DNA of 64,000 nucleotides. Source: Clitopilus passeckerianus. Lineage: Eukaryota; Basidiomycota; Agaricomycetes; Agaricales; Entolomataceae. The translations under genes and the position numbers were made by a program. The notes beneath the pieces were generated by a model. The model did not search any database, was not told where the DNA came from, and saw only the letters and a program-made list of their open reading frames with translations. Shown in pieces: positions 12,901-24,400 of this stretch. The stretch is from NCBI GenBank assembly GCA_944990035.1, contig CALYLX010000054.1:248001-312000 (forward strand). Direction: 5' to 3'. Each line of letters begins with the position of its first letter. The stretch's first letter is position 1.

Positions 12901-14399
12901 AACGACTCACCATATCCTTCCAAATCGTCTGCAAATCCGGATCCGTAATCCGATCATGCGCCCCCGCCAACACAGCAGCAATAATCATCCCACTCTCCTC
13001 CCTCATGCTCTCCACAAGCTGGCGACTCTGTATATCCAACTTCTTCTCAAACAGAACCATATTCCTCCCAAACGCCTCATCTATATCCTCCTGCAACTCT
13101 TTCACGAGTTTCTTCCTTATATCCGGGAGGTCGTTCGTTTTCCTCCCTCCTCCTCCTCCAGTCGAAGCGTGGGTGTTGGGGTTTGATAACTGAGAGGACG
13201 AGAACTGGCTCAAACTCTCCCCACTCCTCGTAACCAACTCCTCCAGCAGCTCATCGTTCCCCACCACAGCCTTCGCCCCTCCATTCTCCTCGATGAACTT
13301 CCTCACATCCCTTTCCCTCGGTGTGTCGAGTCCTCGGAATACCGCCATCATATCTTTCATCGTCTCGAGCTTTCTGTCAATCTCATTTAGTTGTTGAGAT
13401 TGAGCAGAGAGCTGGGCGTTGGCGGAATCGATGCCGATGGCGGAGTGCAGAGCTAGTGCGAGCTCGAGGGATTTGCGACGGTCGATGAAGGTTTGTGTGA
13501 ATTCGGCAAGGCGGCCTTCGTAGATGGATGATTTTACGGTTTTGGCTGAAGAAGCGACAGGTTAGCATGATGATTTCGAGGAGGGGGAAGGGGAAAAGAG
13601 AAAGGGGAGGAAGGAGGGATGAGGGAGAGGGTAGAGATAGAACGAAACGAACCTAAAAACCCCTTCTTGGATATAGCATCACACGCTGCACCACACTCTT
13701 TAACGTCTTTTGCTATATCCCTCATCAGAGGTGTCAACCTCTCCGCAATCGAAGTGCCATCGGGACCTTTCTCATCCGAGGTTTTTATGTGCCGTAGCCT
13801 ACACGCGTTAAGTCAATACCATTCTCCATGTAACACAACTTCAAGAGAGGCACTTACTCGAAGAACACGCTCATCAAATCGCACATCTGCACCTTCACAG
13901 CAACAACCTTCCTATCATTCTCCCTCCTCGTCAAATCCAGGGTCACAACCAACGCGAACGCCCCCACCGCGATGCCCACAAATGGATGAATATGCCCCAG
14001 TGCCGTCAAGCCCTTCACTAGAGTTTTCGCGGTATCAGAGAAGTTATCGACGGCTTCTTCGACGTCTTTTATAGATTGGAAGGGGTCGGCTATGGGAGAG
14101 AGGGACTTGGCGCCGGGGAGAAAGGAGGAGGAAGTGGAGGAGACGAGGGAGGGGTTGGAGGTGAGGAATTCGGTCAGGAATTTGTACGGGTCTGCGTGGT
14201 GGGCTGCTGAGGCTACGCGTTCTGTTCGTGTATTGGTCAAGAAAAGAAGAAGAGAAAAGGGAGAAGACGACGAACCATAGGTGCTCCCATCTCGACTAAG
14301 CGTTGACCCGTACGGTGGTGGTGCATCACCAGCACCTTCAGATCCCAATTCTCTTGACCTTGACTCGTTCTTGTTCGATTTTGAACGCCAACTTGGCAT
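9954..14399 (-). CDS. EF-hand, double ZZ-type zinc-finger and coiled-coil protein with NLR-like N-terminus
   Basis: Ten exons (14276-14399, 13858-14221, 13653-13798, 12911-13545, 12142-12849, 11932-12088, 11818-11879, 10849-11762, 10419-10792, 9954-10363) join in phase to 1297 residues. Seen: a polar start (MPSWRSKSNKNES); a segment around residues 125-165 (HPFVGIAVGAFALVVTLDL, then RRENDRKVVAV) that recalls the N-terminal domains of fungal STAND/NLR proteins such as 'Goodbye'; a canonical EF-hand loop DDDGTGFVSVKE near residue 515; a large middle region with a beta-rich part (QSPLQGTWTGHY); a ZZ-like finger from about residue 1038 (CDWC...CIQC...CETC...HQVTH); a second Cys/His module (CACC...CWACVVC...CREC...HLTSH); and a heptad-rich coiled coil at the C-terminus. 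No NACHT or kinase is present. Function is unknown; a calcium- and zinc-binding signalling scaffold is inferred. A single long gene is favoured because every junction keeps the frame. Confidence 0.8.
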
Positions 14400-15388
14400 T
14401 TTGCTGGGAGAAAAGAGAGAAGAGGACGACCGGGCGTAAAGAGGTTTTTACGATATAAAGTTGTCTCGATCAGGGATTGAAGCAAGGCACAGAAGTTCTG
14501 ATCCAATATGTCAGAGTCTGTCAAAGATCGGTTGGGACCACTTCAGATTAATAGAGCCTGTTGATGGTTGTCGCCTGCTCTCCAAGGTCCTTCACAGGGG
14601 CTTTTATTCTTGTCGTCCGAGAAAAGACACGATTAGAGTTTAAGTACTCCCCCGGAACGTGCACGACTTCAGGGTTGACCGCCATGAGAGTTTTTTGATA
14701 AACATTGTAGTGATTACACCTAGTCCTCCTCCACCCTGGAAAATCAAAAGAATGTGAATGTAAGAAGCCGTGGATCCGTGTCAAATGGGCGCCCAACATA
14801 CGTCAAATGGGGGCAGATCCAACGTGACTCAGCCCATTCAACCCTCAGTAGCTGACAGTACGCAGTGAGTTGCATGATAGTCATCTGAATGATCTGCGTA
14901 ATCCTCCGCCTCATCCGTGCCGACTTAAAACTTCTAAAACACGACCAAAAGCCTCCCATGGATGGGTGGAAAAGAGTAGGAACATGTTGCCTTGACTATG
15001 AATACTCTAGCCAAAATGGGCTGAAACCGGGTTGAAAGGACAATGTCAGGGGTTTGACAGCCAATCAAAGAAGGCTTACTGCTAGATTGTTCTATGGGGA
15101 TTGGGCATTTGGTGAGTGGAGGAAGGGCTTGTGGTAAAGCCATCGAGTGGCCGCGTTGCATAATGCTCGAACTTTTGAACGTCGTAGGTGGGAGGCTGAA
15201 CTTCGGATTCAACGGAAAACATTCTTGTGATCCGCATTCTGTCCTAGAAAGGTATCCGGTTCCCACCCCTGCCTAAATCAAAACATAACTCGAAAGATGC
15301 GAGAACTGGTCTTTCTCCTCCTTCTCGAGAAGATCTTAGTCGTTCGCCTAATTCTCACTTAATACTCGCTACATGTTTTCTGAGAACA
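14400..15388. other. No recognised gene
   Basis: This intergenic stretch lies upstream of the minus-strand EF-hand/zinc-finger gene. It presumably holds its promoter and leader. I see no family-like exon on either strand. Confidence 0.5.
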
Positions 15389-15490
15389 TCCTCCAATAGC
15401 TCAGTGGAACGAGCGTGGACTCTTGGGTGTTTGGCAATTGCTTGTATACGCGATTTCCAAGGTCACTGGTTCGACTCCAGGTTGAAAGGA
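15389..15490 (+). repeat. tRNA-like element, family T, copy 1 of array
   Basis: Starts TCCTCCAATAGCTCAGTGGAA (D-arm/A-box) and ends with a T-arm ACTGGTTCGACTCCAGG followed by a poor partner for the acceptor strand. The middle is about 50 nt. A T-run (TTATTTTTG) follows within 25 nt, which could end Pol III transcription. Confidence 0.6.
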
Positions 15491-15677
15491 TCGGCTCTGA
15501 AGAGGCGTAGGTTATTTTTGTTCTTCTCGAGGACGCGTTTCTTGCGCATACAAGTGGCCTTTTCGTTGGGTTTCATGTCGAACTCGTGGAAGGCGAAAAC
15601 GTTTAGCTTTTTCGGCCATCTACCTTTACTGTATGCCCAGAATCTATTTAACAACGGATAGGCAGTAACGAAGAATT

Positions 15678-15775
15678 TCCTTCAATAGCCCAGGGGAAAG
15701 AGCATAGAATGCCCATTCTGAAAATACTTCTGACTTGAGATCCTAAGGTCACTGGTTCGAATCCAGTTTGAAGGG
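15678..15775 (+). repeat. tRNA-like element, family T, copy 2 of array
   Basis: One of the best-preserved copies: acceptor strands TCCTTCA and TGAAGGG pair with one wobble, and the T-arm ACTGG-TTCGAAT-CCAGT has a perfect 5-bp stem. The anticodon region is too long for a plain tRNA. A run of nine T lies just downstream. Confidence 0.65.
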
Positions 15776-16188
15776 GACATGTAACCTGGCGGAATCAGTT
15801 TTTTTTTATTATCATCGGCCATGGCCCCCATTGTCCAAATATAAACGCCGGCGCAGTCAAATTGTGTCTCCTCGAATGCTGTCAAGAATGAGAAAGAGTT
15901 GCCAGCAAGCGTTCACTGCAGACGCCGCGGATCCTCCTATACTTCCAACTCCACTAAACGCGAGTGCCCTATATGCAATAGAATGGATTCATGTAATCCA
16001 CGTATAATTTGTGGGGTAACAATCTCATGTTCGCTGGGTCAAGTCCCGCTTGAATGGGCTACATTATTGGCCACGCTCTTTCCATCGGCCTTTGTAACTT
16101 ACTCGCATGACATACAGTAAGTTCATGTTGAACGATCTCTACTTCTTGGATCCATCATTTAGAGCGGCAACGTCGACCAAGAGATGTA

Positions 16189-16293
16189 TCCTTCAATAGC
16201 TCGGAGGATAGGACGTGGACTCCTGTGTACCGGCTTCTTGCTCTGTACCCTCTACGATTCCAAGGATCTCTGGTTCGAGTCCAGTTTAGTCCA
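16189..16293 (+). repeat. tRNA-like element, family T, copy 3 of array
   Basis: Starts TCCTTCAATAGCTCGGAGG; the T-arm CTGGTTCGAGTCCAG is intact, while the 3' acceptor strand is damaged. The about 30 nt before it (GCGGCAACGTCGACCAAGAG) recur before other copies, so the repeat unit is longer than the tRNA-like part. Confidence 0.6.
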
Positions 16294-16554
16294 TTCACCC
16301 CAGGTGTACGCTAGCCGTTTTTTGTTATTTTCAGGCGAGTGGGCTTCACATTATATTGCCCCGGATTAGAAATTCATCATTCCTTCGACTCATGAGCCTG
16401 AGAAACCTCCTGAAAAGTGGGCGTTCGCGCCCCACGCTCACGCTTACTTAGTGACCAGTCCATCCATTAGGTATACTGGTAGTGCTTGGGTAGACTCATC
16501 TCCCTGAAGTCAATCGAGTTCATTTAGCACCCTCAGGCGGTACACGAGAGAATC

Positions 16555-16635
16555 ATTCCATAACTCAGAGGAAAGAGCATGGCCTCCTGCATCCGAGGTT
16601 GGGCCCAGGTCACTGGTTCAATTTCAGTTTAACAA
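16555..16635 (+). repeat. tRNA-like element, family T, copy 4 of array
   Basis: Starts ATTCCATAACTCAGAGGAAAG and ends with GGTCACTGGTTCAATTTCAG. It is more decayed than its neighbours: the acceptor stem is lost and the T-stem weakened. Length is near that of a normal tRNA. Confidence 0.5.
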
Positions 16636-17124
16636 GAGATTTATAGTCATGGAAGAATCCGGTTTTTGCGCAGGGCTGATAGGCTTGGGTCATGTTACGC
16701 GTGATCCACTGTAACTCTCGACACAGATTCCATTTTAGCATCCGTATGATGTCCGCGAGAGGGCCTCCAAGGCGGCTGCTGGACTCGGACGAGCCGAGCC
16801 ACAGCTGGTGATAAAGAGATGGCCAATCGAACCAAGGAAAGAGCGCCTTCCTAATCATATTAAAATTTGATCAGGACCAAAACGGTTGGTTGCAGTACCC
16901 TTGAGCTGAATACTAAGGTCGTCGTGTGGTGATCGCAAAGCAAGAGCAATGTCAAGACCGTGGTCGCCAAGGCGACTCTGCTGACCAATTCAAGGCACGC
17001 TCAGAAAAGGCATCTCGTTCCCACCCCTTGACGAGATGGAAATGTCATCAGATGATCTCAATGCGCGATAAAAGGGTGCCAATTCATCTGGCCTTCCTGT
17101 CTCCTTTGATCTACCAACATAAAC

Positions 17125-17843
17125 ATGCCCCGTACCGCCGAAACTGCGAGTTTCAAGGTATGAAGCGCGAGAATTCTTGGTTTAATCAGAGCTTCACTCA
17201 TGGATCTCCGTTATTGCAGTTCAACCACACGATGCTCAGGGTGAAAGATCCCAAGGTGTCGTTGGCATTTTACCAAGACGTGAGTTCTGAATGAAATTCG
17301 TTTATCCCCCGCAGCTAAAAACTTCTTCCCTACGTTAGGTTCTCGGAATGGAGCTTCTATCTGGTTCGTCTCGATAACTGCGCCGAAGTCAAGTTGCTGA
17401 CCTGACAACTGATAACAGAGAAGCACTTTGACGATTTCACCCTCTACTTCCTTGCTTTCAACCATTCTGGGAAGGATCTCACCGCTGAGGAGAAGGAACA
17501 ATCTCGTTTTTCTCGCGAAGGTCTGTTCTCCTTCACTCACGCTCATTCATACGTCACTCATGTACGCATCCCACCCACAGGCGTTCTCGAACTAACCCAC
17601 AACCACGGTACCGAGTCCGATCCCAATTTCGCAGGGTACGCCAACGGGAACACCGAGCCCGGAAAAGGATTCGGCCACATTGCCATCACAGTTGATGACG
17701 TTGAGAAGGCTTGCGAACGATTTGAGTCGCTTGGTGTGAAGTTCAAGAAAAGGCCGTCGGATGGGAAGATGAGGCATATTGCGTTCATCTTGGACCCCGA
17801 TGGATATTGGATCGAGGTTGTTCCTGGGGTGTTGAGTTTGTGA
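17125..17843 (+). CDS. GLO1: Lactoylglutathione lyase (glyoxalase I), single domain
   Basis: Converts the hemithioacetal of methylglyoxal and glutathione to S-lactoylglutathione in the cytosol. Five exons (17125-17157, 17220-17279, 17339-17363, 17419-17520, 17581-17843) give 160 residues. Seen: start [11 protein letters not shown], then [62 protein letters not shown] and [10 protein letters not shown]. By analogy with the human enzyme the metal ligands are the His of NHTM (Gln in human), the Glu of ELTHN, the His of FGHI and the Glu of WIE; all four are present. Length is close to the animal single-domain enzyme and half that of the yeast two-domain form. The loop after LLS is short. The gene sits inside the tRNA-like array, yet looks intact. 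Confidence 0.93.
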
Positions 17844-17952
17844 TGTGGAGCGAGGAGGGCAGGAATTAAGCTGAGAAAGTGTAATTTTCGGAATGTACGG
17901 TGTTCATCATCAATTTAATACGTTTAAGAAGGATAGTGAGGCGTCCGAAGAT

Positions 17953-18040
17953 GTCCTTAAATAGTTCAGTGGTGAGAGTATGTAACCGCATCCATGTGCT
18001 ACAATTCCAATGTCCCTGGTTCGACTCCAGTTTGAACGGA
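17953..18040 (+). repeat. tRNA-like element, family T, copy 5 of array
   Basis: Starts TCCTTAAATAGTTCAGTGG and ends CTGGTTCGACTCCAGTTTGAACGGA, with a perfect T-stem CTGG/CCAG. GTTTTTTC follows about 25 nt after. It begins a run of five copies spaced about 180-220 nt apart. Confidence 0.6.
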
Positions 18041-18147
18041 TTAAACAAGCCTTCTTGGTGTTTTTTCGCTCATACAAATAACATACGACTACTTCTATCT
18101 CTACTCCTCAAATCCGTTTAAGAGCAGCAACGCCGGACAAGAGATAA

Positions 18148-18198
18148 TCCCTCAATAGCTCAGCGGAAATAGCATGGACTCTTGTGTAGTTTGAAGGG
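18148..18198 (+). repeat. tRNA-like element, family T, copy 6, internally deleted
   Basis: Begins TCCCTCAATAGCTCAGCGG, but after TGGACTCTTGTGTAG jumps straight to the 3' end TTTGAAGGG. The anticodon 3' half and most of the T-arm are missing. The flank before it (AGAGCAGCAACGCCGGACAA) matches those of other copies. Confidence 0.55.
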
Positions 18199-18341
18199 TA
18201 TACTCACTGATTTGGGGCCTTTCTTTTCCCCGGCCAGCCGGCGACTTGATAATGCTATGATCGCCCGACGATACTTCTCAGCTCCTTTCACTTGTCTGGC
18301 CTTAAATTGATTTAGAAGTAGCAATGTTAGACAGGGAAACA

Positions 18342-18440
18342 TCCTTCAATAGCTTAACAGAAGAGCGATGAACTCGAGTATGGATTTTTGGACCAATACT
18401 TTCAGTTCAAGGGTCGCTGGTTCGAATCCAGTTTGAAGGG
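18342..18440 (+). repeat. tRNA-like element, family T, copy 7 of array
   Basis: Starts TCCTTCAATAGCTTAACAG and ends GCTGGTTCGAATCCAGTTTGAAGGG. Acceptor and T-stem are well kept; the middle is long, as in intron-bearing tRNA genes. Confidence 0.62.
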
Positions 18441-18560
18441 TGAATGAGTCAATCCCAGCATATTTTCTCTTGGATGAGCGAGACGTAGTACTTATAACCA
18501 TTCTACACGGCTCATTGTGAATTATAACCCCAAATATTTCAGCAGTGTCCAAAGAGAAAG

Positions 18561-18640
18561 TTCCTGAATAGCTCAGCCGACGAGTGTTGCTAAAAGATTA
18601 CGAATTTGAGGCCGCCAGTTCGATTCCGGGCCGAAGATGG
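18561..18640 (+). repeat. tRNA-like element, family T, copy 8 of array
   Basis: Starts TTCCTGAATAGCTCAGCCGA; the 3' part AGTTCGATTCCGGGCCGAAG is a diverged T-arm. CTATTTTTCGC follows and may be a Pol III stop. Confidence 0.5.
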
Positions 18641-18745
18641 AGTTCGATATACGCCTTGATCCTATTTTTCGCTTCTCTTGTGTGTCTTCTCTCCGCTTCT
18701 GGAACTCAAACCCATTGAAGAGCAGTCATGCGAGACGAAGGAGCA

Positions 18746-18847
18746 TCCTTCGGTAGCTCAGTGGAAAGAGCATGGCCTCTCCCGTTGATTGCTTGTTGAC
18801 GTGAAATTGTAGGGCCAAACTCACTAGTTCTACTCCGGTCTGAAGGG
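18746..18847 (+). repeat. tRNA-like element, family T, copy 9 of array
   Basis: Starts TCCTTCGGTAGCTCAGTGG and ends ACTAGTTCTACTCCGGTCTGAAGGG; the A-box half is well kept, the B-box partly mutated. CCTGTTTTTCT follows about 25 nt later. This is the last member of the array. Confidence 0.57.
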
Positions 18848-19056
18848 CGTAATCACTTCGTTGAGGTCCCTGTTTTTCTATAGACAATTGTTGGCCTAGG
18901 TCGCACGAAGAAGTTTGTTCGAAGTCATACCTCAATTTATGTTTATATCGGGCTCAAAGACTCGGGAAGGATAATTACGTGCCTCTGGCTTGCAACCACG
19001 TAACGTCATACACCTTGTAAATGTCCAAGCGGTCGATGCAATGGCGCTGCGCGTAG

Positions 19057-21101
19057 TTACCCCCTAGTACCTCTTATTTCTAGCATATCCGATGTTCCAA
19101 CAATTTTATACCCTCTCGATCTTGCCCGCTCCGCAATCAAAGCTTCCAGCCCCTCCATCCTGTCATACTCCATTTTAAGCCCCGAAAAAACGACTTCATC
19201 CCACTCCGTAACACCAAACGCTTCGTAAAGGTCCTGCCCTGATCTTTGAACTCGGGCTACGAGGTTTTCGAGTTCCCCGTCTTCTCTTCTGTCCTCCTCT
19301 CCGTGTCCTTCCTCTTCCTCCACCAACCCTTCCCACAACTCAGGAGCCGAAGCGAAGAATTCAGTAATTTCGAGATACCTACGCTCGTTCCCCGAATCGC
19401 TGCACTGTCTCAATCGCGACAAGTTTCGAATAATCGCAGGCGTCACGTATCTGGCGGTGACAACCATTCTGCGCAACTTCTCCATCTTCATTGGTAGTCC
19501 GTCAAGCAGAACCCGCATAGACTCCAACATCCCCCGTTTTTCGAAGAAAAACTTCATATGGGTAATGGTCAAGTCTTGGAGAGTAGAAGATGTCAGACGG
19601 AAAACATCTGCAAGATCCTCGGGGTGGTGGAGGGAGGAATTGTCGAGAGAGAGCGTGGTAAGCTGGAGCCCTTCGGCTGGCGGGTGTGTGAGTGGCAAAA
19701 GAAACTGGAAGCCTCGACAATCTAACGAGGTTGACGAAATATTGAGAGTTTGTAGGTTGAAGAGTGGCACTTTCAGGGATGTAGGATGCTTGGCAAATGA
19801 ACAAATCAGGTCGATGAAGACATATAATCTGCGGCCGGGGTCAACTTACCAGTAACTCTCCAATTCTGCAATGTAGTGATCATCTTAGGACCCTTCCGTC
19901 TACGAAACCAACATAACAAACTCACCGAAAATCCATGTATGAAACATCCAAATGCCTCAGGCCCGGAAACAGTCTCAGAGCATAGGTCAGAGTATCCAAC
20001 TTCAAAGAATCTCCGTAGTCCACTCGCGTGACTTCAAGAAACTTCAGTGTAGTCCACCTCAACTCGTTTGATCCCGGGCCTCTCTGTTCTTCCGACTGGG
20101 ATAGAACGAATAGTGATCCAAAATCGATGACGAGGACTTCTAAGCTTGCCGCAAGGGACTGAACAGACCGGATAAGCACTCGACGCTCGACGGTTCTATC
20201 CAGTGTCGTTGAACTGTTCATATATGTGCCGATAAATGTACCCCAGTTCAAGTTCCTAACTCGCTCTCTCCAATGTGGACTTGTTTCGAGGAGGTCTGGG
20301 ATGGACAGTCGATTCGGAAATGTAATTCCTAGTTCTAAAAAGAATGTTGATTGATCCAAGACGTGCAGCCATGATTTCTGAGTTAGAGCCATGGAGAGCA
20401 ACCAGCGAGGGAAGAATTGTCGTTCGACTATTACGGAGCTTAGGAGATGCTGAGCGATGGTTGAGATGACTGTTGTAGGCAGGATTTGTATGAGTCGTGC
20501 AGCCTTGTCAGTCCGGAGACTATGGAGGATTTGTATGTGAATATTCTGCGAGGTACTGAGAGATTGAGGCCCGCTATCGATAGTTCTTCGGGTCCTTCGT
20601 CGATGGTGAAAGCGGTAAAGAGTAACCTCCAATGGGCTTCGATCCGGATTAATGCCGTCGAAGGAGTAGGCGCAGTCAAATAGGATACAGAGCTCTTTGA
20701 GGCTCAGAGTTCCAGCTGGTACAAGGTCCAGCCTCTGATATGTCTCTGAGGAGTTGGTGTGATGGAGGAGATTGAGTTGAAAAACAAGGGTATATACCCC
20801 CGCCGGGCTCGTACTCAAAGAGCCCGGCGCGTCTACATGTCGGATACCGGAATAAAATCGGTTGCTTGGCACCTAATACGGACGCATAAATTATGTCAGT
20901 ATTTTCTTTTCTCGAGATGGGAGGTATTTAGCCTCGAGCACTGACAATGATCTCCGTCTCGGTGGGGGAGTCGCCTATGATTATGAGACGGATTCCGGTG
21001 AGCGTACTTTCGCTCAAGCCTTCATATGTAATTCTGATTGTGAAGGGATTCCCGGACCATTCTTGATTCAGCGGAGAAACTGAAGCCCATAGAGATGCCA
21101 T
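19057..21101 (-). CDS. F-box/LRR-like protein, local family copy 1
   Basis: Four exons (20946-21101, 19926-20872, 19850-19865, 19057-19788) join to 616 residues; the third is a 16-nt microexon. Seen: exon 1 MASLWASVSPLNQEWSG with TGIRLIIIGD; exon 2 GVYTLVFQLNLLHHTNS, an F-box-like stretch (LPTTVISTIAQHLL, then WLLSMALTQKSWLHVL) and ALRLFPGLRHLDVSYMDF; exon 4 leucine-rich (FNLQTLNISSTSLDCRGFQ, FLLPLTHPPA, RLTSSTLQDLTI, YVTPAIIRN, VTEWDEVVFS). An in-frame ATG at 21134 exists, but the paralogues start at the equivalent of 21101. The family is not one I can name; F-box proteins normally bring substrates to SCF ubiquitin ligases, and that role is only suggested. Two intact paralogues lie on the plus strand at 26.6-31.0 kb. 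The exon 1 donor is GTCAGT. Confidence 0.78.
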
Positions 21102-21413
21102 TGAAAACTCGAGAGCCGGAAGCAGAGGAGCCAAGTGATGATGGAAGAAGAGCCAAGTTTGTGCCGTGGTGCCCTTGCGTCCCCTTGAAGTATTTGTCTA
21201 CGGACCTGGAACCAAACATATATATGTTGGAGTAGCTACTTCCTCAGAAGCGACCACTACTCTGGGCATGCCCGTATCAAGGCGCGCAGGATGGCGAACT
21301 GTCAGGTGGCAGGAATCACAACCGCGACAGGTATGGACAAACGGGCAATTCCAGAAGTGTCATCTATTTCAAATAACACGGAAATGAACGCCAGATAACG
21401 ACGCCAAGTCGGA

Positions 21414-24400
21414 CTACCGTGTCGCTCCCAACCCCAACTTCGAAACCTTAAACAATGCAGTGATAGGTGCCTCCAAACCACCAGTGACGCCGATCCTATC
21501 ACCTTTCGACCACCCCATACGCTCGAGCAGCTTGAACCCGGTGTTCGATTCCCCAATCTTCGGTGCATGCTACACATCGCAAAATGCCCAATCAGTACGC
21601 AAAATCCCCCGAACAGAAAGCAAAAAAGCACGTACCTTCCCGACCTCCTCTCCCTCCTTATGTTTCGGCACCCTCTCTCCACCCCTCTTACCTTCCCAAT
21701 ATCCACCCCCACCACCAACGAACTCACCCCCACCCCCACCCCCAAACCTCCTCACAATCTTTGCAATTTTCCTCTCATCAGCCGGCAAATGACTCCTACT
21801 CGTCTTCCTCAGCGTTGTATACCTCCCCTCCCCCTTCCCCTCACTCTTACTCTTCAAATTAAAAGCAATCGCCATCTCATGCACCGCCTTCCTCGTCTCC
21901 TTATTCGTCGGTGGCAGACTCATACTCTGGGGCCCGTCTAGATCAGCGATGAACCGCCGGATTTGTTGCACGAGGGTGGTCATGTCGATGATGCGGTTGG
22001 GGAGGACGTGGAGGGTGGGGTCGAGGCGGGAGGCGGCGAGCATGGCTTTTCGGCCTTTCTTCCCGCCTTTTTTCTTCGCGAGGGGGTCGGATGCGGCTTC
22101 GAGCTTGGCGAGGTCGCGGAGGCGTTTGTGTTCGGCTTTCTTTTCGCGGTCTTTTTGCCATTGGTCTTGTAGGGAGGGAGGGAGGTCTTTGTATTTGTCT
22201 TTTTTCTTGCCTATTGAGAGCGTCAGTTAGGTGGGGAGGGTAAAGGGTTGGAAAGGAGGGGTACGTACGAGCTGGCTGGAAGTCGTCCATATCATCAAAC
22301 GCTCCATCCCGAATAGCATTGAACAGCTCATTTCGAGCTTTCCGATCCCGGCCGGTAAGTACAGATTTGTTCTCATCTATAAGATCCTGTACCCAATCCC
22401 ATGAGTTCTCCTCAACCATCTCATAAAGCGAACGAAGGAGACATACCTGGATATGTGCAATAAACTCCTCATCCTGCTCCGCCCACGAAAGGTTCTCCAA
22501 GAACCCGTCATCCCCATCATCATCCTCGTCCTCATCATCAGAATCAACCTCCATCTTCGCCTTCCCTTTACCCTTCCCACCCTTAGACGGCGTCTTAGGC
22601 GCCTTCCTCGACTGTTCCCTAAGCTTCTCCAACCGCGCTTGGAAGCTCGCGCCAGGGCTGGCGTCGATATCGTCATCGTCTGAACCTTCTTCGTCGAGTT
22701 CATCTTCTTCATCCTCATCACTGGAGATGAGGCCGCCGAATATAGCTTCTTCGGAGATCATGAGTTCTTCCTCTGCGTTGATGATGGCATCCGCTTCCTC
22801 TTCTTCGTTCTCATCATCACTCTCATCCTCTTCTTGCTGCTCCTCCTGCTGCTCGTTGTTTTCATCTTCCTCAGCACTACTCCCAACCCCACCCTGCCTT
22901 TCATCCTCCTCATCCTCCTTCCTCATCCTCTCCCCGTCCTCAATATCATCCATCGTAACAAACGCACCCCCATCCCTACTCATTCCCCTAACGAACGCCT
23001 TCATCGCGTTCAGGTCGATATCTTCATCGACTAACATCCCCTCCGCACCTCCCTCTAGTCCTTGCCCTTGTCCGTGTCCCAGGTCCTGGTTGTCATCATC
23101 AGACCCCCAATCAACATCCGAATCCCCCCTCCTCCTCTCTTCCCATTTTGGATCTCTCCCACCTCCGCCGAGGAACATCTCCTCCCTCTCCTTCCTTAAC
23201 CTCATCTCCTCGACCATCTTCCCTCCACCTCCTCCGCTATAGCCTAACCCAAATCCAAACCTCCCCTCCAGACCCTCTCTAATCCCCTCCCTCTCCGCCT
23301 TCCTCCTCGCAGCTCTCGCGTCCCTCTTCCGCTGCTTGAGGGCAGCTTTGTTTCGGCTCCCGGCTGTGAAGATGGGGATTAGTCTTGGCTTGAAGGTAGA
23401 GGTAGAGGCAGAAGGTGGGGCGGGGAATGAGAAGGATACGGATGAGAAGGGTGGTGGGGGTGGTATAGGAAGTATTTCGGTGGCTTCTTCTACAATAGTC
23501 GTCGTTCTTGTCGTTCCTGTTAACACAGACGTCGTCGGCAACTCTGCCCTCGGTACGGAGGCTGGAGACGGCTGTACAGCGGGAGTGTCCCGCCCAGACC
23601 TGGGGTGAGGCGCGACATATACGATTTCTTCGTCGTCGGACGAGACCACGGGTGGGGGAGGGAGGTCTGGGATTGCGGTTGGGGTGGTGTCGATGTAGAA
23701 GCCGAGTGGGGAGGGTGTATGCGTGAATGCGGGTGATGGAACGGCAGGGGGAGCTGGATGGGAGTCGACTTCCATTTGGTGACCTTGATCTTCGCCGAGG
23801 GAAGGTGCTGCAACATTTTCCACATAGATGGGGCGAGCGGAAGATCCCAATGAATCGAATGTCGTAGCTTCAATGGCCGATGACGAGGTCACGGCACTCT
23901 CAGAGATAGTTGAGGTGCCTTGTTGAACATTCTTGGTGTTGGGACCACGGTCGATATAAATCCCAGTAAACTGTTCCTCGATGATGTCCACGTCCTTCGT
24001 AGTCATAGTCTCAGAGGTGCTGGCGGTAGGCTCCATAAGTTTCCCAATGTCGTTGAAGTCGATTTCCTCGAGTTGTTCTTGCACCTCGTCCACGTCGTCT
24101 TCAGAGTCGGATATAGGTGGAATATTGCCACCGCTGAAGAGGCGGAATACACGGTCTGCGGTGGGGACGTGGCTTTGTTCTTCCTCGCCTGTGAATAAAT
24201 TCAGTATAGTGGAGGATGTAAGAGGATAGGGCGCTTACCAATTTCTTCGACTCCTGGTTTAAAAATCTCCTCCTCTTCTTCAAATAGTGTCGCCGTCATT
24301 GTTGATCGCACAAAGAGGACTGGTTTGAGCAGCGGTCGTTCTTGGTGAAGTAGTTCAGAGAGAGGTGCATCAGATCGCCCCTTTCCTCCTCTCCATCCTC

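Noticed and set aside
13619..14074. Plus-strand open frame of 151 codons
   Set aside because: Antisense of exons 2-3 of the EF-hand/zinc-finger gene, with no family resemblance.
22727..23242. Long plus-strand open frame, Ser/Pro-rich
   Set aside because: It is the antisense of the acidic, low-complexity exon of the SQS1 gene and has no independent support.
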